Source: Onchocerca lupi (taxonomy: Eukaryota > Nematoda > Chromadorea > Rhabditida > Onchocercidae). From it: 64,000 nucleotides of DNA. Shown in pieces: positions 49,526 to 61,159 of the stretch (its first letter is position 1; each line of letters opens with the position of its first letter). A program made the position numbers and the translations under genes. The DNA is taken from the NCBI GenBank assembly GCA_028564675.1, contig JAOVVO010000025.1, positions 62,001 through 126,000 on the forward strand, in the 5' to 3' direction. The notes beneath the pieces were generated by a model. It did no database searches, was not told the origin of the DNA, and saw only the letters and a program-made list of their open reading frames with translations.

Positions 49526-51817
49526 CTGAAAAGTAAGCGATTAAATTGGATTTATGAGTAAAATTATTTGTATAAATGGAAGCAATTAGTAATAGTGAAA
49601 ATTTCTAATTATTTGGAAGTAATTAGTATAAGTGATAAATAAAATTTCTAATTACTTGTGTGATAATTGTTCAAAATATTTTTTTTTTTTTTTTTGATAA
49701 TTTATAATAAACTTCATAAAATTAGTTTTGAAATTTAATTTAAAATTTCTTCTCCTGTTAATATTACATTTCAAAAACAAAAAAAAAGAAAAATATAATA
49801 ATATTGAAATTGACCTGAAAAACTCGTAAAAGTGGTTGTCCCCTAACAATTGCAATTATTCGAGCTTGATCATCAATTGTTATACCAAGCGAAAAAGTTC
49901 CATTATTAATACCAATCTTTTTCTTAATTTCACCATTCTGAATGAATGGAAATATAAAAAAAAAAATATTAGAGTGGATTATTATAAAATAGAAGCATAG
50001 AATTTAAATAATTTGTTCCATAAAAGGAAAGCTCATTATTTTTGTTATATATTATAAAGGAGAAATAAACATAGAATTATTTCTTATATTCCAAATTTAA
50101 AAAAAAAAAAAGAAAAAAAAACAGAAATATTCGATATGATATTTTGAAATTCATACTTTTCTTTTCTTTTTTTCTTCTTTTTTTTATTACGAAATTATTA
50201 AAATATTCTGAAATGTCCTAACTATCCAATATAATAGAGATTATATTGGATATAATCGGGGAATTAATATTTAAAAAGAAATCTTATGACTATAACTGTT
50301 AAATTTAATTGCTAATCTATCATCGATAAGAAGTGATTAAATTCATTAAAATCAAATTAGAAATTTAAAAATTAAAAGAAAAAAAAGCTAAAATTAAAGA
50401 TTAACAATAAACTAACTTCTGAAAGTTGCAAAATAGCACTTTGACAGCTTATATAATAATGATTCTGATATAAAATAGCAAAATTACATGTTTCCTTGGC
50501 ATCATTTTTGTAGTACATTTCTTCGATTGGCTTTAAATCATTCGTGAATACAAATAATACATCGTTACTTCGTCCAAGCACTATTATTCGTTCCAAGCCT
50601 ATCTGCAAGTTAGCAAGAATTAAAGCAAATGAAATGCCTTAGCATTTCGATTTCAAATTACTCGAAATGAATGTAATAAAAAAAAAAAATTAAATGATAT
50701 TTTAAAACTTTTATTTCAAATTGCTTGAACTTAATTTAACTGAGATCATTCAAATATCATTCATTTCTATTTTAAAATATTTAAAATATTCAAAGTGACA
50801 ATTTAGAAGTATTCTTATGAATGTTTTTTTTTTTAATTTTATCTTTAAACTGTCAGTTAATTTTACAACCACAAAGATTTATCTTTAATCTTTCGCTAAT
50901 CTTCCTATTCTTTTATTTGATATTTGATAAGTAGATTTTAAAATTATCAATTCTAGTTAATATTTCAAACGCTTCATTTAAATATTTCTGAAAATACTTT
51001 ATTTTCAAATTCTTCAACTGCACAATTTCTAATTTTTTGTTCGAATTTAAATATTAAACAATTAGATTAATATTCATTTAACATTTAATTATTATATCAT
51101 TAGTCTAATATAAATAAAATGTTTACAGCTTGAACTTTATATTAGGTAAAAAATGATTACATTGCAAATAATTAAGAACAAAATGAAAATTGAAATAAAA
51201 TAACCTCATTTTTAAAAGCAGATAAGCTTTTACCAATTATAGGCAATTCCAACTCCCGGTATTTCTCGGCATTTCGATACGATATCACATTAGTACCACT
51301 GAGGATAATGATATTACCATTATGCGTTACTGTCATTCGATTTATTTTATCATTAATATTGATAATATTGACCTGAAAAAGCTGCTATTTTTAACCGATT
51401 TTACAAAAAAAAATGTTTTTTTTTTTTTGAATTAATTATTCAGAAATTAGAATCTGAATTTTTGAAATTTTCCAGAACAAATTAAATGATTGGTGAATAT
51501 ATTAATAAAAATATAAGACGTTAGCAAATTTATTCCTCACATTTTCTTCCTTGCATCAGTTATTGTGACGAATTTCAACTTTGTAAGATAAAAATATTTA
51601 AAATGATAATTTAATAATTTGTCGCTTTCAATAATATTTTGAATTTTAAAACTGGTTGTGTTCAGTAAAATGCAAATTTGATATTGCTATGCCTATATTA
51701 GAATTCAGTAAATTAAAAAAAAAATACAAAATCGCCGAAATAGGAACAGAAATCGTCTATAAAATTTCGTGCTATTCAATATTATAGTAAAATTTAAGTT
51801 TTCTTTTTGCAGTTTTC

Positions 51818-51859
<42 letters not shown>

Positions 51860-53533
51860 ATTGAATTTGAGGGAAAATTTTTCTAGATCACTACGCTTAT
51901 TTTATTTATAAAATTTTTTCCAATTTTGATAGTTTTTGGAAATTCGTTTGTTTTGTTTTTTTTTTCTTTGTTTCTTTTTGAGGGAAAATAAGATCAAATT
52001 CTAGAGCAAAATTTAATAATTCAAATACTATCACGAGCCTTTTTTTCAAAATATCAAAAAACATGAATTATATTACAAGTAATAAATATTGCATTAAATA
52101 TTTGAAACAATATAGTAAAGAAATTAAATCTTAATGATATGATTTAAGGAATGTTATTATTACAAAATTTTATCTCATTGTTGGTTTAAAGTGAATTTTA
52201 TTTTCTTAATGCAATTTTTTTCCAATATTGAAAAATAGACAGGAATTGTAACAAATTTTCAATTAATTTTTTGATTCATTTGTTTTTTCTATTAACCACT
52301 TTCTTAAATTGCTTCATTTTATCATCTTTAATTAACTGTTTATTAATGTTATTCAAATATTCAATGCTGCCTATACATTTTTTGGTAATGATGTTAAAAT
52401 CATTTAAAAACATCAGCATGTATTATTAAGATCATATTTTTGTTAAATACTTTATTCTAATTACAATACTTTTCCTACGTCAAAATGGCATTGCTTAATG
52501 AAATACAGTTACTCTTCTATAACGATAAAGTATTCACGTAGAAATTAATCCAATTTTAATAATTGGATTAACCAGTCAATATTTCTGAATGATTTGCTTA
52601 GGAAAAATTTGACCTGTTTTTGAGATGGAATTTTTCTTCTTAGAAAAAAAAAAAAGAATCGATATTATCAATCAATACCTGTTTGTTAGTTTTCGGATTT
52701 ATCATCGTAATTTGACCATCATTGGTAGCAACATAGAGAAGTTCACGTTGCATTGCTAATCCTACCACTTTTACGTTATTCGGAAATGTCACTTCACGTA
52801 ACAATTTCATTTGCGTCGTTTGCTCCGTTTTTCGTTTAATATTCATTAAATCATCATCATTTAGTGGTAGCTGTTCGATGTGTTGATGCAACTTGAAGGT
52901 TGCTAAATTTTGTCGCAAAGTTCGCAACGTAGCAGATTTTGTTACAAACTTTGATTCGTCGGCTATGGAATAATGTTGTGATTTTGTCACAGATCGTCGA
53001 TTATTTGATGTTGCGTTTTTCTTTTTTGTTATAATAATATTAGTGTTTAAATTTACAGTATTATGTCTTTCGGATGATCGATTATCATTCGATTTTCGTA
53101 TTTTCATCAATTCAGTAGTGTTAGGAAATATTAAAGACTGATAAGATAGCTCATCATTTGCTAAAATAGGTATAGATATTTTGTCAGGAAATGTATTAGC
53201 AACAATAGTTGTTGTGATTACTCTAATATTACTAGTAGCTGAAACTGTAATATTAGAAACTGTATCAGTAGTTGAAGTCATGGATAAATTTTTCAACTTA
53301 TCATCTTTCAACTTATATGGTATTTCTTCGTTCGGATAGAAGAAAATTCCTTGATGAATACCTTCCTGATCAGTCCATATCTCCGGATAATACGATTCAA
53401 GTTGGATAATTTCAGATGGTATAGTTACCAGAATAATCACTATAGTTAATGCAGCGGAAATTATCAAACAGCAAATGATAATCATTGCAGTTATAGCACT
53501 CATATCTCTAAAAATTTCGATCTTATACATCAT
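49361..53533 (-). CDS. Single-pass membrane protein with NHL-like beta-propeller
   Basis: Exons: 53533-52679, 51372-51205, 50602-50417, 49937-49815, 49525-49361. All joins are phase 0 at GT/AG and total 499 codons, 498 residues. Residues 13-38 form one long hydrophobic helix (ITAMIIICCLIISAALTIVI and onward) with no cleavage-site pattern, so a type II anchor is likely. Residues about 40-250 are a Ser/Thr/Asn-rich stalk with N-glycosylation sequons (NLS, NIT, NTT, NRS, NAT). From about 255 to the end short beta-blade repeats appear: VKVVGLAMQRELLYVATNDG, MTVTHNGNIIILSG, and KKIGINNGTFSLGITIDDQA with RIIAIVRGQPLLRVF. The last has the NHL-repeat pattern. Four or five blades are visible, fewer than a full six-blade propeller. 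I do not recognise a named family; an extracellular ligand-binding role is inference. Confidence 0.8.
49526..49814 (-). other. Propeller gene intron 4
   Basis: A 289-base intron, donor GTCAAT (a non-optimal but GT donor). Contains a T-run near 49680-49695. Confidence 0.7.
49815..49937 (-). CDS. Propeller gene coding exon 4
   Basis: 41 codons, phase 0 at both ends, acceptor ATTCAG. It encodes one almost complete NHL-like repeat from NGEIKKKIG to PLLRVFQ. Confidence 0.85.
49938..50416 (-). other. Propeller gene intron 3
   Basis: A 479-base AT-rich intron, donor GTTAGT. Several A/T homopolymers; no other feature. Confidence 0.75.
50417..50602 (-). CDS. Propeller gene coding exon 3
   Basis: 62 codons, phase 0, acceptor TTGCAG. 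It encodes IGLERIIVLGRSNDVLFVFT and QNHYYISCQSAILQLSE, two propeller-blade-like segments. Confidence 0.85.
50603..51204 (-). other. Propeller gene intron 2
   Basis: A 602-base AT-rich intron, donor GTTATT. Nothing else seen. Confidence 0.75.
51205..51372 (-). CDS. Propeller gene coding exon 2
   Basis: 56 codons, phase 0, acceptor TTTTCAG. It encodes INRMTVTHNGNIIILSGTNV followed by an LELPIIGKSLSAF segment. Confidence 0.85.
51373..52678 (-). other. Propeller gene intron 1 (about 1.3 kb)
   Basis: Donor GTATTG at 52678. AT-rich, with a 39-base T-run at 51820-51858. No other feature supported. Confidence 0.8.
51820..51858. repeat. Poly(T) tract, 39 bases
   Basis: Uninterrupted T homopolymer in intron 1 of the propeller gene. 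Confidence 0.92.
52679..53533 (-). CDS. Propeller gene coding exon 1
   Basis: 285 codons from the first ATG of the open frame, donor CAG/GTATTG. It encodes the membrane anchor, the Thr/Ser/Asn-rich stalk and the first blade. An ATG ten codons downstream (MSAITAM) is an alternative start that keeps the anchor. No clear splice acceptor lies just upstream. Confidence 0.85.
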
Positions 53534-56500
53534 GAAAATTAAAATTTTTTTTTGAAATGAAAAAAAAATAAAACATTTTTTAAACGATTTAAATAATTAC
53601 ATTGGAATACTAATAAGCTACAATATGTTACTTTCTAACAATAACAGTATCAAAATACAATAACAATAATAAATCGAAGAAATCTTCGGAGAACAGAAAA
53701 TGCTTATCAGAATGTAAGGAACAATGAATTTTAGGTCAATGAGTAATTTTAATTGTTTCTTAATTACTATTTCAAAAAAAAAAAATTTCAAATTTTGCAT
53801 AATATCAAAATTCGTTATATGACTGCACGAAATACACATCAAATAAATTTTGCGAGAAAAAAAAAACGAAACACAATGGCAAATGTATGAAGAAATGATT
53901 TAATTGTTGTCCAAATTTGAGACTGTTATCTGTGTCATGAATTGACATTCGTTTTAAAATATAATTACTTGAAATTAAATGGAATTAAATTAAATTTTTC
54001 AATTTTACATCAGATCATTTTGCACAATGCGAAAAATATTTAATATTTTTTTAGAAGTAATATATTATGTAATGTGTAAAATTTTTGTCAATCAATCTAT
54101 GTTGCATTTTTGCAGCACTGTGACAATCAAATGATTTAAGATTTCGGGGAAAGTTGGTGTTAACCGTTACGTAGATTTCTGACAAGAAATGAAACGATGG
54201 ATTGAATCGAGAAATAACAAACACTGGTATGAGTTGCTTTCAAATGTTCAACAAATGTCACTAAAATAAAGAAATTAGGCCAACAATTGATGAATTAAAA
54301 TTTTGTAAAAATTCATTAGTTCAAGGGTTGATACCGTTGATTGCATCATCTGACAATCCTTTGAAATAAATAATGTAAAGTACTTATGGATCCTTTTTTT
54401 TTATATTGAAATACAGACAGAAATTATATTTTTAATGATTAATGAAATAATTTTCATCATTTTTCTCCCAAAAAATTCTCTAAGCCGATGATCATTCACA
54501 TCATTGACCGATATTTCTATGGATATCATTAATTTAGCACTTATTTGTACCAATACCATCTCCATTCTTGTCTTATTTTCTTTTCATCTCTCAGATCAAG
54601 TTCATTCATTATTAGCGAGAGTTGCATGATGTGAAGAATTGAGATAATTTTTACAAAAAAAGAGTTGGGACATTTTTTTTAGAAAGTTAACGGAAATTTT
54701 CATCAAAAACTTTAAAGAAAAATTGCAGAGTAATTCAAATTTATTGGATTCTTTTTTCATAGGAATTCTTTACAAATAAAATATGAAAAGAAATTTACGG
54801 AAAAAGATGAATTCGAATTGATCCAAATTAGTAAAGTAAAAGCATCCCTGCAAATTATCTTTTTGCAAAATTAAAACATCTTGCTTGAATTTATCGATAA
54901 CTCATTGAACTAGCGTTGAATTATAGCTATGATAAGAAATCTATTATATTCAAATGCAAAAATGAGTCTTAACGAAGTTATCAGATTTTAATAATTTTGT
55001 ACTCACTCAAGTTTTGAACATTAATTTTAATATTAGCTTTTATGTTCTATGAATTATTTATTAATTTTATGCCAACACTTCAATAATTTATTTATCATTT
55101 CTCGTTTTTCTTATCAGTATGTATGGTAATAAAAAATAAACAAATATAAAAATGGTTAGTAATGCAAACTTGTTTAGGATGTGTATTTTGTATATATATA
55201 TACGTTTTTATAATTCTATACTCAGATTTTAATAATTTTGCACTCACATAAAGTTTTACATAATATTAATTTTAATATTAGTCTTGCTGTTCCATTAATT
55301 ATTTATTTTACCTGAAATTAGTAATAACATGACACAAGTTCGAATCAAGCGTTCCGGACCGTTCAATTCATAACGTATCATCAACTATATTTTTGCGTAA
55401 TATTTATTACCGGATATTTAAAATGAAATTTTCAATCATCACTGATTATACCGTTCATCAATCAGAGCCATTCAGCAGTATCATGAGTATCATTATTCAT
55501 GATATTTTATCATTTCAGAAGTCGTCGAGTTTCACTAATATAAATTTCTTAATAGATCGGTACTTCCAATACATTTCGTTCGGGTAGTGAGTGATCAGTT
55601 TACAAAAATCCAATCGGAGTCTGATAAATAATGATACTTCAGTAAAAAGTCCATTCGATTTTGAAAACTTAATAATCAAAAAACGCCGGTTTTTTTTTCT
55701 TTTTTTCAAAGTATCGCATCATATATGTTGCCAAAATTCATCACAACATGATGAGAAAATTTTGAAAACAGCAACTTCGTAATCAATCCGTTTAAAATCC
55801 TTTAAAGCCTAAATTTAACTTATTTTTGGATTTGCAATTTGATCGTCCAAAATTTGAATCAAACTAAATTTAAAATTATTGTCAATTAGAATTTGACACA
55901 AAATAAAGTGAATGATATCGGGAAAGTTTTTTATATTGTGACAAAGAGAATCTTGATGAGAAAAGTTTTATTGGTTGACAGAGAATTGATTCTTCGTCTA
56001 TCTCATAAGATAGAATAAAAATAATATCACGATTGTAATTGATCGCTTGGTTATAGCAAAGATGGATTAAATACAGACGAATTGGATTGAAATGGAAAGA
56101 TTGATTATCGAGTGAGTTGAGTGAGTGTTAAGTAATTTGAGTGAAGAACTAAGTGAGTTGACCTGAGCAACTATCATCATGGTACCACTGATCTGATGAA
56201 CTCTTGAAGCTACTTTTTATATCGATAATCCTTGGTTTTGTAGTGAACAAGTGAACGGTGACATACAATTTGTCACAAAATGATTATCAGGACAAAGGAT
56301 AAGAGATAGACAATCCTTCAAACAATGCATACAAGCTTTATTCCTTGCAACAATGCAGACAATTAACATGGTTTACAATACTTTAGATAATGCACGCAAG
56401 CTTCAGCAGATTGCAAAATGATAGAACAAAGGCTTTTGTATTAGACTAAAGGATCAGATATGGATAAATGATTCATTTGATTGACAAATATTGTAAATTT

Positions 56501-56639
56501 CTGTTATACATACACTTTGATTATTCTATCATATTTAAATTATAAAATATCTCGATTTTATCAACCGGTGAAGTAGGAACATATGAAATGAAAATGTGAA
56601 TGGATGAGATTCAAAAATCGTTTCGCATGTGAACAACAA
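53534..56639. other. Intergenic, upstream of the propeller gene
   Basis: AT-rich sequence of about 3.1 kb. A near-repeated CTCA...TTTTAATAATTTTG(C/T)ACTCAC phrase occurs near 54985 and 55226. No gene is supported; the short open frames near 55390-55780 lack recognisable motifs. Confidence 0.6.
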
Positions 56640-56711
56640 AGGTCCCGGGGAGATTTGAACTCCCGTCGCAGGATTCAAAGTCCTGAGTGCTAACCACTAC
56701 ACCACGGGACC
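56640..56711 (-). tRNA. tRNA-Gln (UUG anticodon)
   Basis: Reading the minus strand: a perfect 7-base acceptor stem GGTCCCG/CGGGACC, D arm with GTG...CAC, anticodon stem CAGGA/TCCTG around the loop CTTTGAA (anticodon TTG), a 4-base variable region, and T stem GGGAG/CTCCC around TTCAAAT. The discriminator base is T, as usual for tRNA-Gln. No intron. Internal A-box (TGGTGTAGTGG) and B-box (GTTCAAATC) promoters are present. A T-run at about 56613-56617, some 25 bases beyond the 3' end, can serve as Pol III terminator. Confidence 0.96.
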
Positions 56712-57365
56712 GACACTTATACCTGACTTCTGATCTCTTAAACGGATTATTGAAAATACGGAAATTCCTAATTATTTCAGAATATTGGAAATGAAAGGAA
56801 AGCTTACATTTATCATTCAGTAAATTAAAATTATCAAAAGCATTTATCAACCACTAAATAAAATTAAAATTACGAAAAACCAAAAAATTAGCAAAAATTA
56901 ATTTTTCGATTACATTCGCAAGCAATTATTAAGGCCATGAGATTTCTCGTTTCATTTCTTATTTCAAAAATGTTTTTCTCTCTTTTTTTTTTTCAGGGTA
57001 TTGGAATGAAAACAATCTCTTCTTTCATCGAAAAATCTCAGAAGCCTGGAGAGCAATTATTAAGCTGTTGTTGACAATTTGCAAGAAATCATACCGTAAT
57101 CCCGTGGGAAAAATCCCGGGATTAATCCCGTAATCCCGTAATCTGTTGATGGAAAAAATATATTGGCAAAGATTTTCTTCACATCAAAATATATGGCACA
57201 TTCGAGAAGTATCGTGAATGTTCTCGGTATTATCGCTTATTAATATTATCGGAATTACCTGAATTGTTTCCGCGAAAGGCACATATTCAATACGATCGAT
57301 TAATCTTCCTTAAACACTCTCGTCAGATGAAGTTAATTAAATCGAAGTAATTCTTTCACAAAATT
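56712..57365. other. tRNA 5' flank and possible LTR region
   Basis: The interval lies between the tRNA-Gln gene and the primer-binding-site-like sequence at 57384. It contains a cluster of four AATCCCG motifs (57097-57137) with a central ATCCCGGGAT palindrome. If the downstream region is an LTR element, the 5' LTR would end near CCCGACA at about 57371-57377. I found no matching 3' copy. Confidence 0.35.
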
Positions 57366-57815
57366 ATTTCCCGACAATTTTATGGTGCCGTGAGTCAGGA
57401 TAGTGATCAAATCAACACAATCAACGAAAGAGAAGATTCTGAAACTCCTCAACGAAGTAAAAGAACTCATCTAATGCTACGAAATGAGCTAAAACAACAG
57501 TGCCAAAATCAAATTGCGGATCATCAAGGTAAAAATCAAATTTATTGAACTTTATGTTGGCATTTTTGAATCAACCAATGAAAAATGGTTGGAACATATT
57601 AAGAAAATCTCGATCGTGCAAAAGAAGAAACAGAAAAAAATAAGTAGAAATGTTTGTGATGACATATGAGATATCTTAAATTTAATAACAGAAAAGAAGC
57701 TACTACTTTGAAAATACGTATGGATGATTATGAAGTGGAGTTTCAATCAAACAGATATCGGAGAGTCAACCGGAGACACAGACTTACTAGAAGAGACAAC
57801 TGGGAAAATTAATTT

Positions 57816-58515
57816 GTGAAAGAAAATGAAGCATATCAGATGCCTAATTTCAAACAATATGATTCTGATTCCAAAATTGCAAATGTTACCGCTGCTCAGA
57901 TACAGGAAATTCTGGAACATGCATATTCGATTGGTTTATCTATGGATATTATTTCGAAGTCCTTACGTTGTATAAGCAAGGAAGTTGATAGATTTCTCAA
58001 TGAATTAGAACCATTCGATGTTGTACAAAAATTCCAGAATGAATGGATTTATGAGAGTACTGTTGATAGCATTGATATGTCTCGAATTCCAACTAACGTT
58101 GATCCACGTAATCATCTCACTATTTTTATCTTAACATACTTGTTTGCTGAGAAACAGAGCACTGATGCGATTATTAATACTCTTGGATGGATCGGAAAAC
58201 ACCAAGTTGTTACTGCGAAATTGGCAATTATTGGTGATAGTTGCGAAGCAACAACTAACAACCCAACTTCTGGGTAATTTTCAACACGTTGAACATATAT
58301 TTATCGTCGGTTTTAGAGGTGGTCCAGCTCATCATACGAATGCTGTGCAACATATATGTCTTGATGACATTGATGTCAGCAGTCCGGATCCATCATTGTT
58401 TTTTGACCATCAAGAGATAAATAGCGGAGTCATTACCGAACCGATCACGATAAACTGTCGTACTAATATCAGTAATCACGTCAATAGTTTGTTTTTCATC
58501 AAACAAGCAAGTTAA
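57816..58515 (+). pseudogene. Frameshifted gag-like ORF pair, family unknown
   Basis: The first open block (57816-58277; first in-frame ATG at 57840) is about 150 codons and predicted mostly helical (VTAAQIQEILEHAYSIGLSM, EVDRFLNELEPFDVVQKF). The second block, in the +1 frame, is open to 58515. Its non-overlapping part carries VEHIFIVGFRGGPAHHTNAV and a DDIDVSSPDPSLFF segment. The frames appear to switch around 58245-58275, so a single indel probably broke one reading frame. After 58515 stops appear in every frame. I do not recognise the family; the helical character and the context suggest a capsid/gag-like protein. Confidence 0.4.
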
Positions 58516-58919
58516 GATAGCAAAGTGGGATGATCACGTGGACCGAAACTGATTGGAATAGCTTCTTAGTTCGAAGCTAGAATTCTCATGATGCAATAAT
58601 TACTCATATCGTCAAAAATATGAACGGAAATATGATAGCTACTATCATACGAATACACCAGTAATGTCCCAAGTCTTATTTAGTAATCAATGCGATGTCG
58701 AAAAGAATGGGCAAGTTACGATATCTCCAACAGCAAATGGACCAATAGCTGATTTCACAAGGCAATAGAAATTCTGAACAAAAAAGCAGGATTGTCAAGT
58801 CAAAAATTTAAATCCTAAGTTATGCGGACAAAAATAATAATGATTCTGAATAAGAAAGCAGGGTCGCCAAACTGAAAACTTAAATGCAGTGTTGTATATA
58901 TAGAAAAAAGGAATCATGC

Positions 58920-59455
58920 AGTCAGCTAAGAAAATGCAAAGAATCCGTACAACAATTCGAGAAGATTTTGACAAAGAAAAAAGAAAAGATGAAATTAAAT
59001 GTATGATGAATTATTAGCACAAATCCAGAAACTCATCGATGACTTACAAGAAGCACGACAAGAAGCCAAAAATGAAATACAAAAATAGAAGACTGAAGTG
59101 TGTGCAGTATGAAATAAACTCAAAATAACTGAAACTAAAAATAATTATGCTAAAAATACAACTGATAGCAGTTAATGAACAGACAGAATCATTAAGGGCT
59201 GCCTTTGATCAAAATATTAAGATATGAAATCTGAATACACAAATCCGATGTCAAGAGAGAAAGAGATGAAGAAGCCAGATACGTCTTAGTAGAAATGTTA
59301 AATGAAAGACTTTGCAACAGACCTGTGAATATATTGTACCCTCCAGAAATCAACGATGACTGGAATCCAAGAATTCAGTCAATAACATTCGAGAAACCAA
59401 TCTTCAGAAGAATGAACAGGAAAATTCCATCGCTTTACGACAAGTGCTACTAAAT
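58920..59455 (+). pseudogene. Stop-riddled coiled-coil-like segment
   Basis: Short frames separated by stops read as charged helices (LLAQIQKLIDDLQEARQEAK near 59000-59060). They are followed near 59300-59455 by a block with LNERLCNRPVNILYPPEIND and KPIFRRMNRK. At least three in-frame stops and frame changes mark it as non-functional. It sits in line with the preceding broken ORF and probably belongs to the same former element. Confidence 0.35.
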
Positions 59456-59566
59456 GACGAATTCTTTCTCCTGAAGATCTCAACCTTATTCCGGTCAAGA
59501 ATGTCGGAAAAACCCGAAAGATATAATTATTGTAAATAAGAGGTGTTAAAAGGACCAACAAGCAGA

Positions 59567-59640
59567 TAAACATGTTTACTATCAAAATTTTCTAGTTTAA
59601 CATGTTTATATCAAGACGACAAACATGTTTACCCAAACAA
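59567..59640. repeat. Clustered AACATGTTTA motifs
   Basis: Three close copies of AACATGTTTA (a self-complementary core CATG flanked by AA/TT) lie near 59568, 59598 and 59619. The last is in the context ACGACAAACATGTTTACC. The same ACGACAAACATGTTTACC occurs again at about 60972-60989, inside the downstream ORF, 1.35 kb away. Confidence 0.6.
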
Positions 59641-60673
59641 TAATTTAGCATACTCTATGTTAACATGAAAGTTCAAACAAAACGTTAACATCGATCAAAA
59701 TATCAAAATTGATGACGATTCATGCAGAATTGTTTCAATCAATTAACCAAATTCGAGAAAGTTACGGTAATTTAATTAAGTGAAGATACAAAATATGTTT
59801 AATAGTTCCTTTCTTGAATGAGCTGGATGAAAAAATCCGAGGAATAATCCCACGATGAAAGCAATTTCTTCATTGATGCTGATTTCCTTAATGAATTACA
59901 AAAGTCAATTAACAAATCCTTTTTTGATTAATTTTTAATCATTGAAATTTCTATTATTCATGTAGCATTTGAATGCGACAATAAATAAGGAAATGAAAAA
60001 AAATTATTCAGGAAAAGTAAAATATAAAATTCGAAATTAAAATGTAAAATATTAGGAATTAATGTATACAAAATTACAAAGATGCAAGGAATAGTGAATA
60101 TAAACGCATATTAACAAAATTCATTTCTTTCGTTCATTCCATTTATTTTTGATGTTTTTTTTTTCTTTTCATTTTCTGATTTTTCTCATTTTTTTATTTT
60201 CTTTTTATTTTCCCTCATTTTTCATTTTCCTGATTTCTTTTTGCTTTTTTTCCGTTTTCGATTTTTTTTTTATTTTCTATTCAATTTCTTTTTTTGCTTT
60301 TTGTTTTCTTTTCACCATTTCAATTTAGTAATATAATAGAGTGAAAAATTAAATTCACACCGAAGTCAGTGAAAAAAAAAAAATTAACGATGAGAAAATA
60401 TGAACCAATTTTTTACCACCATTTTTACCATTTTAACTAACCCTTACCATTTTTAAACCTCATAAAATTGTGTTTACTCCTGTTCAGAATATCAGAATTT
60501 CAATCCATTTCTTTAATATGACTCATAAGATCAGTAAATTCTGAGTAATTTTGGAAATAATGACTTGAGACAATATGCCAATCTTATAAACTCGTCAACC
60601 GTAAAACATTCACCTCACTATTGGACCTTTTTTTTCGAAAATTATTTTTTTGTGATGATAACTTATTTCTGAA

Positions 60674-60679
<6 letters not shown>
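59641..60679. other. Gap within the decayed element
   Basis: AT-rich with a long pyrimidine-rich stretch (about 60120-60320, runs of TTTTC/TTTTT). No coding sequence is supported. Confidence 0.6.

Positions 60680-60708
<29 letters not shown>
60680..60708. repeat. Poly(T) tract, 29 bases
   Basis: T homopolymer directly before the open block at 60707-61159. It could act as an extreme polypyrimidine tract for the ATTAG acceptor-like site that follows. Confidence 0.9.
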
Positions 60709-60710
60709 GA

Positions 60711-61159
60711 AATTAGACCGAATTCATATAGATTACAGCAATGTGATGCTTATTGAATTGTACGGAAAATCAAAAACTTGGAAATGTCAAGTTGTTAGAT
60801 CTATTTATGATCTACTTGATGTTGTCGACATGACATCTCAAGCTATAATCAACAGCTGGATTGTAAGAAATGCAAACGATTGTAATCGTATGATTGCTGA
60901 ACATAGAGCCGTGTTTGACGCTGATCAAGAAATACCAAAGGTGAAATGGCGCGAAATAGTTTCAAAAGTGACGACAAACATGTTTACCACTAAAACGCTC
61001 CAAAATTCACAGATAAACCCTAAAGATCGACGCAGCAACAGCAACAGTTCGGAGTTCCAAGGGTTCCAGTTCGAGAGTTCAAAGCGAAGTAATAGTAGTA
61101 ACAATCCGACAATTCACTTGAATAGTATTCTTCTCTATCAACGACAAAGGAAAGAATAA
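60711..61159 (+). pseudogene. Open block of about 150 codons, family unknown
   Basis: Open from the end of the T-run to a TAA at 61157-61159. The first in-frame ATG is at 60746. It has ordinary soluble-protein character (VVRSIYDLLDVVDMTSQAII, EIPKVKWREIVSKVT) followed by a Ser/Asn-rich tail. TTGAAATTAG just upstream could be a splice acceptor, so it may be an exon. It shares the ACGACAAACATGTTTACC string with the decayed region 1.35 kb upstream, hence my grouping with that element. No function can be assigned. Confidence 0.35.

Larger units (their letters stand above)
57384..61159 (+). mobile_element. Decayed retroelement-like (gag-like) region
   Basis: TGGTGCCGTGAGTCAGGA at about 57382-57399 resembles an LTR-element primer-binding site (TGGCG/TGGTG followed by CCGTGA), but I could not match it to a tRNA with certainty. 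After it come short coding-like blocks in several frames (RTHLMLRNELKQQCQNQ; NEKWLEHIKKISIVQKKKQK). Then follow the two longer open blocks at 57816-58515, a coiled-coil-like segment near 58980-59100 broken by stops, a block near 59290-59450, and an open block at 60707-61159. No reverse transcriptase, integrase or protease motif is visible. A retroelement gag remnant is the best guess; an old viral insertion or degenerate host gene is not excluded. Confidence 0.4.

Noticed and set aside
57816..58515. Assignment of the broken ORF pair to a specific virus or transposon family
   Set aside because: No catalytic or zinc-knuckle motif is visible and I cannot run a profile search, so only a general gag-like description is supported.
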